Shown: positions 35,792 to 43,713, numbered from the stretch's first letter. The stretch: DNA of 64,000 nt from Chryseobacterium salipaludis (GCF_022968825.1 NZ_JALHKS010000002.1:372001-436000), one strand, 5' to 3'. The notes: a model not told the origin generated them from the letters alone. A program made the numbers and translations.

Positions 35792-37057
35792 TTACTGCTG
35801 TTTCTTTTTCGCCTGGGCAATATTAATAATAACCTGTACGGCTTTTTCCATGGATTCCAGCGCAACGTATTCGTACGGTCCGTGGAAGTTTAACCCGCCT
35901 GCAAAGATGTTCGGGCAGGGTAATCCCATGTAAGAAAGCTGTGCGCCATCGGTTCCGCCACGAATCGCTTTGATATTAGGCGTAATGCCTGCTTCCTTCA
36001 TCGCTGCTTCCGCAATATCCACGATGTGCATTTTGCCTTCAAACTGCTGCTTCATATTGCGGTACTGTTCCTTAATTTCAATTTCTGCTGTCCCGCTTCC
36101 GTATTTGTTGTTCATTTGTTCCACGCAGGAGGCAATCTGTTTCTTGCGCATTTCAAATTTCTCGCTGTCATGGTCGCGGATGATGTATTGCAGGCTGGCC
36201 TCGGAGACATCTGCTTTAATCTCCATCAGGTGGAAAAAGCCTTCAAATCCTTTGGTTGTTCCCGGCGTTTCCTTCTCCGGTAAGAGCTGGGCAAATTCAG
36301 CCGCCAGCAAGGCAGCATTCACCATTTTACCGTACGCATAGCCTGGGTGCACACTCAGTCCGTGAATTTTCACCACTGCGCCGGCTGCATTGAAGTTTTC
36401 GTATTCCAGTTCGCCCACCTCGCTGCCGTCCATGGTGTACGCCCACTCCGCACCGAATTTTTCCACATCGAATTTATGTGCTCCCCGGCCGATTTCTTCA
36501 TCAGGCGTAAATCCGATAGCAATTTTTCCATGTTTTATTTCCGGATGTGCCATCAGATACTCAGCAGCGGTTACGATTTCCGCCACACCGGCTTTGTCGT
36601 CGGCGCCGAGCAGCGTGGTGCCATCGGTGGTGATCAACGTCTGGCCGATATAGTCCTTAAGTGTTTCAAATTTATCCGGCGACAGCGTAAAACCGGTTTC
36701 TTTATTTAAAACCAAATCACCGCCGTCGTAATTTTTCCAAATTTGCGGGTTCACATTTTCACCGCTGAAATCCGGTGAGGTATCATAATGCGAGATGAAA
36801 CCCACGACAGGCTCATCTGCTCCTTCCGGAAGGTTAGACGGCACATAGGCATAGATATATCCATTGTCATCTATCGACACATCGCTCAGTCCCAAACCTT
36901 TTAATTCTTCAAAAAGATAATTTGCAATATCCCACTGCCGCGGTGTGGAAGGCGTAGCTTCACTGTCAGCATCACTGGTGGAATATATTTTTACATAGGT
37001 GAGGAAACGGTTGAGCAGTTTCTGGCTCCATTGTTCATCAAAGGATATTGTTGTCAT
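35792..37057 (-). CDS. pepT: Peptidase T (tripeptide aminopeptidase)
   Basis: 421 residues, M20 family zinc aminopeptidase that removes N-terminal residues from tripeptides in the cytoplasm. Metal-site motifs are visible: SHYDTSPDFSG (His/Asp), GADDKAGVAEI (Asp bridging, catalytic), PDEEIGRGAHKF (Glu-Glu) and a late His in GLNFHGPYEY. Length is normal. A TAACTTTG promoter box lies 18 bases before its ATG. Single gene, convergent with the mutase. Confidence 0.95.
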   Translation of the reverse strand: MTTISFDEQWSQKLLNRFLTYVKIYSTSDADSEATPSTPRQWDIANYLFEELKGLGLSDVSIDDNGYIYAYVPSNLPEGADEPVVGFISHYDTSPDFSGENVNPQIWKNYDGGDLVLNKETGFTLSPDKFETLKDYIGQTLITTDGTTLLGADDKAGVAEIVTAAEYLMAHPEIKHGKIAIGFTPDEEIGRGAHKFDVEKFGAEWAYTMDGSEVGELEYENFNAAGAVVKIHGLSVHPGYAYGKMVNAALLAAEFAQLLPEKETPGTTKGFEGFFHLMEIKADVSEASLQYIIRDHDSEKFEMRKKQIASCVEQMNNKYGSGTAEIEIKEQYRNMKQQFEGKMHIVDIAEAAMKEAGITPNIKAIRGGTDGAQLSYMGLPCPNIFAGGLNFHGPYEYVALESMEKAVQVIINIAQAKKKQQ

Positions 37058-37074
37058 AAAATGAATATTTGAAA

Positions 37075-37082
37075 CAAAGTTA
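37075..37082 (-). promoter_or_regulatory. -7 promoter box (TAACTTTG) for pepT
   Basis: Exact TAnnTTTG match on the minus strand, 17 bases from the ATG at 37057. Confidence 0.55.
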
Positions 37083-37214
37083 AAGTTTTTTTGTGGCAGG
37101 ATTCTGGCAGCTATTCTTCTTTTTAATATAAATTCCGGATAACTAAGCAGAAAATAGCGCAGCAGAACTCTTTTTTCAAAGTTTTGGTATATTTACGGAA
37201 AATGAAAAACACCC

Positions 37215-38063
37215 ATGTTTTTAACTGAATGTCCGCGCGATGCCATGCAAGGCTGGCCGGAACCCATCGCTACTTCACAAAAAATAGACTACCTGAATGC
37301 CCTGATGACGGTAGGTTTTGATGTGCTCGACTGCGGAAGTTTTGTATCGCCCCGAACTATTCCCCAAATGGCAGACAGCGCTACGGTGATCGAAGAGATT
37401 GATAAAGGTGTGTCGCGCACGCAGCTTTCCGTGATTGTAGCCAACGTGCGCGGTGCCGAAAAAGCACTGAAGCATCAGGCGGTGGATATTCTTGGTTTTC
37501 CGTTCTCGGTGTCCGAAACGTTTCAGCAGCGCAATACCAATAAAAGCCGCGAAGAAGCTTATCAGCATATCAATCACATCGCAGAAATGCTGAAAGAAGA
37601 CGGTCGCCAGCTGAATGTTTATTTTTCTATGGCTTTCGGAAATCCGTACGGCGACCATTGGGACGTGGAGGAGATTAAGGACTGGACGACGAAATTCAGT
37701 GATTTAGGCATTCGCCGGATCTTGCTGTCGGATACCACCGGTACCGGCACGCCGGAACAAATCAGTGAGTTGTTCACCGTGTTGCCGCAGCAGTTTCCGG
37801 AAGTTGAATTTGGCGCGCATTTCCACAACAGGTACGAGGATTCTTATATTAAATTAAAAAGCGCTTATGATGGCGGTTGCCGCAGATTTGATTCTGCTAT
37901 TAAAGGAATCGGGGGCTGCCCCATGGCGAAAGATGAGCTCGTGGGAAACATGCCTACTGAACAGGTTATCAATTTCATGGCCGCCGAAAAAATCGACCAC
38001 TCGCTGAACCTGCTGAATTTCGAGAGTGCTTACAATCAGGCAAAACGAATTTTTCATTTTTAA
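37215..38063 (+). CDS. Hydroxymethylglutaryl-CoA lyase
   Basis: 282 residues, DRE-TIM metallolyase. It splits HMG-CoA to acetyl-CoA and acetoacetate, the last step of leucine breakdown. Family features: TECPRDAMQGW (metal/substrate loop), DCGSFVSP, SDTTGTGTP, the two metal histidines in GAHFHNR, and the C-terminal catalytic-loop Cys in GIGGCPMAKDELVGNMPTE. Length is typical. A TATATTTA box precedes the start. An ATG 13 bases upstream reads out of frame and stops after eight codons, so the start at 37215 is preferred. An OsmC gene begins 20 bases after the stop. Confidence 0.93.
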   Translation: MFLTECPRDAMQGWPEPIATSQKIDYLNALMTVGFDVLDCGSFVSPRTIPQMADSATVIEEIDKGVSRTQLSVIVANVRGAEKALKHQAVDILGFPFSVSETFQQRNTNKSREEAYQHINHIAEMLKEDGRQLNVYFSMAFGNPYGDHWDVEEIKDWTTKFSDLGIRRILLSDTTGTGTPEQISELFTVLPQQFPEVEFGAHFHNRYEDSYIKLKSAYDGGCRRFDSAIKGIGGCPMAKDELVGNMPTEQVINFMAAEKIDHSLNLLNFESAYNQAKRIFHF

Positions 38064-38083
38064 TTTACATAAACTACACTATT

Positions 38084-38488
38084 ATGGCAACTTCTAAAGT
38101 AACATATCTGGGCGATTTCCGCTGCGAATCTGAACATCTGCAATCCGGTACAAAAATCCTGACCGATGCGCCTACTGATAATCATGGTAAGGGAGAAGTG
38201 TTTTCGCCCACAGACCTGTTTGCTACCTCGCTTGCGCAGTGTATGCTGACCACAATTGCGATCCACGGTAAACGCAAAGGTATTGTGATCGACGGTTCCT
38301 ACAGCGAAGTACAAAAAATTATGAACCCGAGCCCGCGCCGCATCGCGGAAGTAGTGTGCAATATTTACATTAAAGGAAATTTTACCGCGGAACAGAAAGA
38401 ATGGATTGAGGAAACCGGTAAAAACTGCCCGGTAGCATTGTCTTATGGCAGTGATGTGCAGCAAACCATTACTTTTATTTACGAATAA
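38084..38488 (+). CDS. OsmC family peroxiredoxin (both catalytic Cys present)
   Basis: 134 residues. OsmC/Ohr proteins reduce organic hydroperoxides through a cysteine pair. Both are present: Cys53 in TSLAQCMLTT and Cys115 in GKNCPVALSY, within the family core FSPTDLFATSLAQC. It starts 20 bases after the HMG-CoA lyase stop, so the two are probably co-transcribed. A paralogue lacking the first cysteine lies 117 bases downstream. The two share MT/ATS-TYLGDFR at the N-terminus, indicating duplication. Confidence 0.92.
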   Translation: MATSKVTYLGDFRCESEHLQSGTKILTDAPTDNHGKGEVFSPTDLFATSLAQCMLTTIAIHGKRKGIVIDGSYSEVQKIMNPSPRRIAEVVCNIYIKGNFTAEQKEWIEETGKNCPVALSYGSDVQQTITFIYE

Positions 38489-38575
38489 AAAGAATCGCTG
38501 CTGAAGGCGATAAGGTGTTATCACCCAATATTTTATTTAAACAGAAGACAGGAGTAAACGGCGGTTTTTTTTACG

Positions 38576-38583
38576 TAACTTTA
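38576..38583 (+). promoter_or_regulatory. Near-consensus -7 box (TAACTTTA) for second OsmC gene
   Basis: Same variant octamer as the tetR and mutase promoters, 22 bases before the ATG at 38606. Confidence 0.35.
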
Positions 38584-38605
38584 AGTAAACTAAAAAACCA
38601 GCATT

Positions 38606-39046
38606 ATGACTTCAACAATTACTTATTTGGGCGATTTCCGGATTGTCTCTGTACACGAAAAATCCGGCACCGAAATCATCACCTGCGCACCGGTGCGTGA
38701 GGGTGGCACGGCCGAAGCATTTTCACCTTCTGATCTGTTCGGTATTTCCTTCGGGCAGTCTATGCTAATGGCGGTGGCCGTACTTGGCAAGCCGCGCGGT
38801 ATCGACATTACGGGTGCGACGTGTGAACTCAAGAAATCCACCCACCCGAATCCGAAAAGGATCGGCACCATTTTCTGTATTATGCGGATCCCGGGTGCAT
38901 TTACAAACGAGGAAAAAAGATTCATCGAGGAAACCGCGCTGGGTTGTCCGGTAGCACTTTCGATGCACCCGAATATTCAGAAAACCGTACTTTTTGAATT
39001 TGAAAGGACACTGAACAGCGAACCGGAAACTTTAAGTTTTGCTTAA
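38606..39046 (+). CDS. OsmC family protein with Ser in place of the first catalytic Cys
   Basis: 146 residues, paralogue of the preceding OsmC protein: shared TYLGDFR start, FSPSDLF core and the second active-site motif CPVALS (Cys114). The position of the first cysteine is Ser52 (GISFGQSMLMAV, compared with AQC in the paralogue), so classical two-Cys peroxidase chemistry should not be possible. Cys27 (TCAPVRE) is another cysteine not shared with the paralogue. It may have a different substrate, a one-Cys mechanism or a non-enzymatic role. Separate promoter-like octamer upstream. Confidence 0.9.
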   Translation: MTSTITYLGDFRIVSVHEKSGTEIITCAPVREGGTAEAFSPSDLFGISFGQSMLMAVAVLGKPRGIDITGATCELKKSTHPNPKRIGTIFCIMRIPGAFTNEEKRFIEETALGCPVALSMHPNIQKTVLFEFERTLNSEPETLSFA

Positions 39047-39369
39047 AACATTCCCAGTTCGAAACGGGCTTCTTCGCTCATCATATCCTTATTCCAGGCA
39101 GGCTCGAAAGTGAGTTCCAGATCGACTTCGGAAACATTTTCCACTTCAGATACCTTCTCGCGGACCTCTGCGGGAAGGCTTTCTGCTACCGGGCAGTTGG
39201 GCGTGGTGAGGGTCATGATTACCTTCACGGCTCCCTCATCAGAAATTTGCACGTCGTAAATTAATCCCAGTTCGTAAATATCTACGGGAATCTCCGGGTC
39301 ATATACAGTTTTAAGGGCGGCTATTATATTTTCGCCAATGTCGGCGATCTGGTCATCTGTAAATTTCAT
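39043..39369 (-). CDS. SufT/MIP18-type (DUF59) iron-sulfur assembly protein
   Basis: 108 residues. DUF59 features: TVYDPEIPVDIYELGLIYDV, MTLTTPNCPVAESLPAEV with the conserved Cys before Pro, and a C-terminal hydrophobic FELGMF-like end. The family (SufT, PaaD, MIP18) helps insert or mature Fe-S clusters. It ends a minus-strand operon (cytochrome c, csaA-like, exonuclease, this gene) with a 15-base gap from the exonuclease. Its stop overlaps the OsmC paralogue's stop region, with the two genes convergent and four bases shared. Confidence 0.9.
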   Translation of the reverse strand: MKFTDDQIADIGENIIAALKTVYDPEIPVDIYELGLIYDVQISDEGAVKVIMTLTTPNCPVAESLPAEVREKVSEVENVSEVDLELTFEPAWNKDMMSEEARFELGMF

Positions 39370-39384
39370 AACTGAAAACAGCGT

Positions 39385-40086
39385 TTAGTTGGATTGTGTT
39401 GTGTCTAACAGTTCTTCCTGACGCATGCGCCGGAAAACATTTGCCAAAGTTAAGACATCTTTTTCACAGTATTGAACGATTCTAAATAAGTCTTTCTCTA
39501 TATGATACATAGAAGCTACCTGAGAGCCGTCAATATCATCCTTCGGACTGGGAACACCAAACAGATGCGCCAGCAGTTCCAGGGAAACATAGGATTTGTA
39601 ATCACCGAATTTCCAGAGCTCCATCGTATCGAGATGCGGAATTTCCCAGGGCTTTTTTCCATATGTCTGGAATGGTACCGGCGGCTGCATTCCATTGATC
39701 AGGAAACGCCGTGCGATCCACGGGAAATCGAATTCTTTTCCATTGTGGGCGCATAAAACGACATCTCTTAACTTCGGCCGGTTAAAGATCTGCCCGAATT
39801 CTTCCAGCAGTTTCTTTTCATCATGACCGTAAAAACTTTTTACCAGCAGCTTTTCGCCACCATCCAGAATCCCTACTGAGATGCACACTATTTTGCCAAA
39901 TTCTGCCATAATGCCGCCACGCTCCTGGTAGAATTCTTCGGCGGTAAATTCATCTTTGCGCTGATACTTTGTTTTCTTTTCCCAAAGTTCCTGTTCAGCC
40001 GTGCTCAGCTCGTTCCAGCCCGCTACCTGCCGAACGGTTTCTATGTCCAGAAATAAAACTTTCTCCAGTGGAATTTTGTGTATCAT
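39385..40086 (-). CDS. PolB-like 3'-5' exonuclease
   Basis: 233 residues of the ribonuclease-H-fold exonuclease group (Pfam DNA_pol_B_exo2-like). Catalytic motifs: FLDIET (D14, E16), AHNGKEFDFPWIARRFL (Asp of motif II) and VQYCEKDVLTLANVF (motif III with Tyr/Asp, a DEDDy pattern). No polymerase domain follows, so it is a stand-alone nuclease, possibly for RNA or DNA 3'-end trimming. It is embedded in the operon with csaA-like and SufT-like genes, gaps of 16 and 15 bases. Confidence 0.9.
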   Translation of the reverse strand: MIHKIPLEKVLFLDIETVRQVAGWNELSTAEQELWEKKTKYQRKDEFTAEEFYQERGGIMAEFGKIVCISVGILDGGEKLLVKSFYGHDEKKLLEEFGQIFNRPKLRDVVLCAHNGKEFDFPWIARRFLINGMQPPVPFQTYGKKPWEIPHLDTMELWKFGDYKSYVSLELLAHLFGVPSPKDDIDGSQVASMYHIEKDLFRIVQYCEKDVLTLANVFRRMRQEELLDTTQSN

Positions 40087-40102
40087 GCGATTAATTTAAA
40101 GG

Positions 40103-40441
40103 TTAGCTTACAGCGGCACCGTTGGGTACTTCCCGTTCAGGCTGGAGCAGAATAACTTTTCCCTCGGTATTATAAACACCCAGCACCAGGCACTGACTGA
40201 AAAAGTTAGCAATCTGCTTTTCCGGGAAATTAATAATGGCCGCCACCTGTTGTCCGATTAAAATTTCAGGTGTGTACAAATCCGTGATTTGAGCGGATGA
40301 ATTCAAGACGCCGGCTTCGCCAAAATCAATGGTCAGCTGATAGGCAGGCTTTTTGGCGCGCGGAAATTCCTTCGCGCTGAGGACCGTACCCATCCGGATA
40401 TCCAGCTTTTCGAAATCTTCCCAGTTAATCCAGGCTTTCAT
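40103..40441 (-). CDS. CsaA-like tRNA-binding/export chaperone protein
   Basis: 112 residues of the tRNA-binding (EMAP-like OB-fold) family: FEKLDIRMGTVLSAKEFPRA, then SAQITDLYTPEILIGQQVAA and a C-terminal CLVLGVYNTEG. Members include B. subtilis CsaA, a protein-export chaperone, and the tRNA-binding arm of MetRS; no MetRS catalytic domain is attached. A longer frame to 40498 is rejected because the conserved fold starts at MKAWINWEDFEKL. The start overlaps the cytochrome gene stop by 17 bases, implying coupling. Confidence 0.85.
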   Translation of the reverse strand: MKAWINWEDFEKLDIRMGTVLSAKEFPRAKKPAYQLTIDFGEAGVLNSSAQITDLYTPEILIGQQVAAIINFPEKQIANFFSQCLVLGVYNTEGKVILLQPEREVPNGAAVS

Positions 40442-40757
40442 CATTCTCTTTTTTGGCAGCAACGATATACTGGTACACCAGTTCATGCTGCTCGTCATTC
40501 AGTTTTGCTTTGGGTGCCATCGCATTCATAATACCAACCCAGTCGCGGCTGGAATAATCGTCAGGGTTTGGCAGATCGTGACATTTTCCGCAGGAATTAT
40601 TAAATAAGGTCATGCCCTGCTGATACTGTTCCGCCATCAGGGTTTTGTTTTTTGCGACCGGATTTGCCTTCGGGGAACAGGAAGTGATTACAAAAGAAAA
40701 TGCAGCGATTGCAAAGGAAGCAAGTGTATACGTATTAAGGGAATTTGTTTTTTGCAT
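40425..40757 (-). CDS. c-type cytochrome lipoprotein
   Basis: 110 residues with a lipobox (FVITSC) and one heme-binding CxxCH motif (NSCGKCHDLP), followed by a helical segment with a candidate axial Met in IMNAMAPKAKL. Such small lipid-anchored cytochromes shuttle electrons at the periplasmic face of the inner or outer membrane. It is the first gene of the minus operon and has a TATTTTTG promoter box 23 bases upstream. The partner oxidase or reductase is not in this window. Confidence 0.88.
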   Translation of the reverse strand: MQKTNSLNTYTLASFAIAAFSFVITSCSPKANPVAKNKTLMAEQYQQGMTLFNNSCGKCHDLPNPDDYSSRDWVGIMNAMAPKAKLNDEQHELVYQYIVAAKKENDESLD

Positions 40758-40780
40758 CAGTTTTATAGTAATGAATTACT

Positions 40781-40788
40781 CAAAAATA
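40781..40788 (-). promoter_or_regulatory. -7 promoter box (TATTTTTG) of cytochrome operon
   Basis: Exact TAnnTTTG match on the minus strand, 23 bases before the ATG at 40757. Confidence 0.55.
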
Positions 40789-40862
40789 CAGAATTTAAAT
40801 AAAAAGCAGTTAAAGCCTCTAATCTACACTTGTCGGGAAATAATAATTGTAATTTTACCTCT

Positions 40863-41849
40863 ATGAAAATGCTGTCTACGAAAGAACTGACGGAAGGATT
40901 GCGCCGCGGCGATAAACGGCTGCTCAGCAAGGCAATCACCCTGGTGGAAAGCACTTTGCCGATGCACCGGGAACAGGCGGATGAACTCCTGCAAATGCTG
41001 ATGCCGTTCACAGGAAAGTCTGTGCGGATAGGAATTACGGGAGTGCCCGGTGCCGGAAAATCTACCTTTATCGAAAGTTTCGGGCAGGTGGCTATTGCGC
41101 AAGGCCACAAAGTCGCGGTCCTGGCGATTGACCCGAGTTCCTCCCGGAACAAAGGTTCGATCCTGGGTGACAAAACGCGGATGGAAGAGCTTGCCAAATC
41201 TGAGCACGCCTTTATCCGGCCCAGTCCCAGCTCCGGTTTTCTGGGCGGTGTGGCAAACACTACTTTTGAAACAATGCTGCTCTGCGAAGCTGCCGGCTAC
41301 GATTATATTTTAATTGAAACAGTTGGCGTGGGGCAGAGTGAAGTGCTGGTGTCTGAAATTACGGATGTTTTTCTTTTCATTAAAATCATTGGCGGGGGTG
41401 ATGAACTTCAGGGAATCAAACGCGGCATCATGGAAATGGTGGATATTATTTTCATCAATAAAGTCAATGATACAAACCGCCTGCAGGCTAAAAATATGAA
41501 AGTGGAGCTGAAGCGGGCACTTCATTTCCTGCCGCATCAGGAAGCGGACTGGAAAGTTCCGGTTCTGCTCGGCGCGGCACTGGAAAAAGAGGGTCTAAAC
41601 GATGTCTATGAAGCCATACATGAATTTATTGACCGCAAGAAAAAATCCGGCAGGCTGGAAGTGATCCGTCAGCAACAGGCTGCCCGGAGGTTTGAGTTTT
41701 GGGTGCAAAATTATATTCTGCAAAGGACACGTCAGGAGGAAGAAGGCAGCAACAGTTACCAGCAGCATCTGGACCAGGTCAGCCAACTCCAGGCAAATCC
41801 CAGTACGGAAGCCTTGCGTTTTGTAAATGAATTATTTACGAAAGACTAA
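40863..41849 (+). CDS. meaB: MeaB/ArgK family GTPase (methylmalonyl-CoA mutase chaperone)
   Basis: 328 residues. G3E-family P-loop GTPase: Walker A GVPGAGKST, base-specificity NK-x-D region in FINKVND, and conserved IDPSSSRNKGSILGDKTRM and ETVGVGQSE. MeaB loads adenosylcobalamin onto, and protects, methylmalonyl-CoA mutase, whose gene is at 33591 in the same window. A GTG frame from 40830 would add eleven residues, but MKMLSTKELTEGL is a better start. It is divergent from the cytochrome operon and meets DUF4251 at its stop, with no base between the two stops. Confidence 0.95.
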   Translation: MKMLSTKELTEGLRRGDKRLLSKAITLVESTLPMHREQADELLQMLMPFTGKSVRIGITGVPGAGKSTFIESFGQVAIAQGHKVAVLAIDPSSSRNKGSILGDKTRMEELAKSEHAFIRPSPSSGFLGGVANTTFETMLLCEAAGYDYILIETVGVGQSEVLVSEITDVFLFIKIIGGGDELQGIKRGIMEMVDIIFINKVNDTNRLQAKNMKVELKRALHFLPHQEADWKVPVLLGAALEKEGLNDVYEAIHEFIDRKKKSGRLEVIRQQQAARRFEFWVQNYILQRTRQEEEGSNSYQQHLDQVSQLQANPSTEALRFVNELFTKD

Positions 41850-42389
41850 TTAAGGTTTGTCTGTTGGAACTGTATTCGCTGTAATGTAGCCATCATATGA
41901 AATTGCCTGGCGGTCATTGGAATCGATGGCAACGTAGGCTTTTCCATTGTTAAACACTTCGATAATCACCTTTTGGACGTGCGGCTGATCTTCTACTGCA
42001 ATGGTGAAAACAGTGCTCCCTTTCTTTTTCTGCTCCGGCATTACATTAAACTTTTTGGAGGTAAAGCGATACGAATTTTTATCGGGATCCATTGAAGGTG
42101 CATACATACGCCCAAAGTAGGGCAGTGTAACTTCCATCTCATCGCGTTTCAGGACAATGCTGTAGCCATAATCCAGTTCCAACAGGCGTCCCGCACTTCC
42201 GTTGCGCAGCGCATACATAGAATTGATGACATCCATACCAGTAGGGTGCGCGCGCTCCGCCATAAAAGTGAACTCCTGTCGTTCCGTAAGTGTATTCACC
42301 TGCGCCGGGCTGATGGAAGACCGCGAACTGCAGGAAAACAGGAAAAACAGGGAACAAATAAGCGTAAAAGGAACTAGTATATATTTCAT
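41850..42389 (-). CDS. DUF4251 lipoprotein
   Basis: 179 residues with a lipobox (LFFLFSC). The DUF4251 core is visible: RQEFTFMAERAHPTGM, LDYGYSIVLKRDEMEVTLPYFGRMY and a PDKNSYRFTSKKFNV beta strand. Function unknown; the family is common in Bacteroidota. Its promoter box TATTTTTG lies 24 bases upstream, and its stop abuts that of meaB with no intervening bases. Monocistronic. Confidence 0.85.
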   Translation of the reverse strand: MKYILVPFTLICSLFFLFSCSSRSSISPAQVNTLTERQEFTFMAERAHPTGMDVINSMYALRNGSAGRLLELDYGYSIVLKRDEMEVTLPYFGRMYAPSMDPDKNSYRFTSKKFNVMPEQKKKGSTVFTIAVEDQPHVQKVIIEVFNNGKAYVAIDSNDRQAISYDGYITANTVPTDKP

Positions 42390-42412
42390 GACTTTTTTTA
42401 TTTATAGAACAG

Positions 42413-42420
42413 CAAAAATA
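42413..42420 (-). promoter_or_regulatory. -7 promoter box (TATTTTTG) for DUF4251 gene
   Basis: Exact TAnnTTTG match on the minus strand, 23 bases before the ATG at 42389. Confidence 0.55.
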
Positions 42421-42493
42421 GTGCTGTAGTATCTGACCTGCCGCAATTGGAATAAAAATTGTTTAACCCCAATCCAGAACTAAACGAAAAATT

Positions 42494-43303
42494 ATGAAAA
42501 AGGTAAATAAGTTTTTGGGTTTCAGTGCGGTAGCGCTGCTGGCGGTGGCCTGTACCACGAACCCTATTACAGGAAGGAAGTCGCTTCATCTGGCCAATGA
42601 TCAGGAGATCAGCGCCATGGCTTTGCAGCAATACCGGGAAACACTTTCTAAAGCCAAAGTAGTAAAAGGAACCAGCGCCGCAAAAAGCGTGAATAATGTG
42701 GGAATCCGAATAAAGAATGCCGCAAATAATTACTATCGCAATATTGGCCGGGAAGCAGATCTTGCCAACTATCAATGGGAATTTAATTTAATTGATGATA
42801 AACAGATCAACGCCTGGTGTATGCCCGGCGGCAAAGTTGCCGTGTATAGCGGAATTCTTCCGGTAACGAAGAATGACACCGGTTTGGCTGTGGTTCTTGG
42901 CCACGAAGTTTCCCATGCGTTGGCCGGACATGGAAATGAAAGAATTTCGCAGGCAATGGTTGCACAGTACGGCGGCGCCATTCTCGGAAGTACGATCTCC
43001 AACGGACAGATGGCTGCTATTTTCCAACAGGCCTACCCACTCGGTGCGCAGGTAGCACTCTTGAAATACGGCAGAAGCCAGGAGCTGGAGGCTGATGAAA
43101 TGGGTTTATATTTAATGGCGATGGCAGGTTACGATCCGCGTGAAGCGCAACCGTTCTGGCAAAGAATGGAAGCGCAGTCATCCGGAAACCGACCGCCAGA
43201 ATTCCTCTCTACCCACCCGAATCCGGCAACGCGTCGTGCAGATTTAGACAGGCATTTACCGAAGGCGCTGGAATATTATGCCGCCGCAACTGGTAAAAAA
43301 TAA
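42494..43303 (+). CDS. M48 family metallopeptidase lipoprotein
   Basis: 269 residues, lipobox LAVAC. Zinc-metalloprotease motif HEVSH in LGHEVSHALAGHGNE, and the third-ligand segment SQELEADEMGLYLM. The NAWCMPGGKVAVYSGIL block is characteristic of the M48 Loip/BepA-like group, outer-membrane quality-control proteases. As a lipoprotein facing the periplasm it probably degrades misfolded outer-membrane proteins. It is followed by a perfect hairpin and a small membrane protein gene. Confidence 0.93.
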   Translation: MKKVNKFLGFSAVALLAVACTTNPITGRKSLHLANDQEISAMALQQYRETLSKAKVVKGTSAAKSVNNVGIRIKNAANNYYRNIGREADLANYQWEFNLIDDKQINAWCMPGGKVAVYSGILPVTKNDTGLAVVLGHEVSHALAGHGNERISQAMVAQYGGAILGSTISNGQMAAIFQQAYPLGAQVALLKYGRSQELEADEMGLYLMAMAGYDPREAQPFWQRMEAQSSGNRPPEFLSTHPNPATRRADLDRHLPKALEYYAAATGKK

Positions 43304-43325
43304 CCATCTTTGTAGATAATAAAAC

Positions 43326-43354
43326 CTTTCCGGACCCGATCGCTGTCCGGAAAG
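43326..43354. terminator. Hairpin after M48 gene (10-bp stem, no T-tract)
   Basis: A perfect 10-bp stem (CTTTCCGGAC at 43326-43335, GTCCGGAAAG at 43345-43354) with a 9-base loop. The plus strand continues ATTGCTTAAAA with no T run. Same type as the hairpins after recN and the ABC ATPase. Confidence 0.5.
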
Positions 43355-43375
43355 ATTGCTTAAAATCACATCGTC

Positions 43376-43702
43376 ATGAAAAATCTTTCTTTTATCGGCT
43401 TGCTTTTATTGGGGCTTGCCTTTCTTTTATACTGGCTGCTGCCTGAATTTTCAGTGGTCCGCCTTTTTGAACCCATCAGTCTGATGGGAATTCTGGCCGG
43501 CATCGGTATTGGGTTAATCATCGGCGGAATAGTAGGATATATCAGTAAAGGGACAGCCGTGAAAGAAGAACAAAAACGACGGGAATTAAAAGAACTGCGT
43601 AAGGAAAAAGAGAGGCTGGAGCAACAGACTGCTGAACTTAATAAGCAACAAACGGTAACTTATGTGCCGGATGATCACAAAAATCCCCCGGATTATTACT
43701 AA
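43376..43702 (+). CDS. Two-helix membrane protein with coiled-coil tail
   Basis: 108 residues. Two membrane helices (IGLLLLGLAFLLYWLL and GILAGIGIGLIIGGIVGYI) with a short loop, then a cytoplasmic coiled coil (KRRELKELRKEKERLEQQ) and a Pro/Tyr tail. The Gly-rich second helix suggests tight packing or oligomerisation. Function unknown. The last codons form half of a hairpin that probably ends transcription. Confidence 0.7.
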   Translation: MKNLSFIGLLLLGLAFLLYWLLPEFSVVRLFEPISLMGILAGIGIGLIIGGIVGYISKGTAVKEEQKRRELKELRKEKERLEQQTAELNKQQTVTYVPDDHKNPPDYY

Positions 43703-43713
43703 TCGGGGGATTT
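43681..43713 (+). terminator. Hairpin overlapping the end of the coiled-coil protein gene
   Basis: A perfect 10-bp stem (AAATCCCCCG at 43681-43690, CGGGGGATTT at 43704-43713) whose left arm lies in the final codons and whose loop contains the stop codon (43700-43702). Confidence 0.6.

Noticed and set aside
37202-37228. ATG thirteen bases before the HMG-CoA lyase start
   Set aside because: It is out of frame and ends after eight codons; the family N-terminus begins at 37215.
38489-38575. Weak inverted repeat GATAA-ggtg-TTATC between the OsmC genes
   Set aside because: Only five base pairs and no T-tract; not distinguishable from chance.
40442-40498. Longer N-terminus for the CsaA-like protein
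   Set aside because: The extra residues overlap the cytochrome gene in another frame and do not match the tRNA-binding family; the fold starts at MKAWINWEDFEKL.
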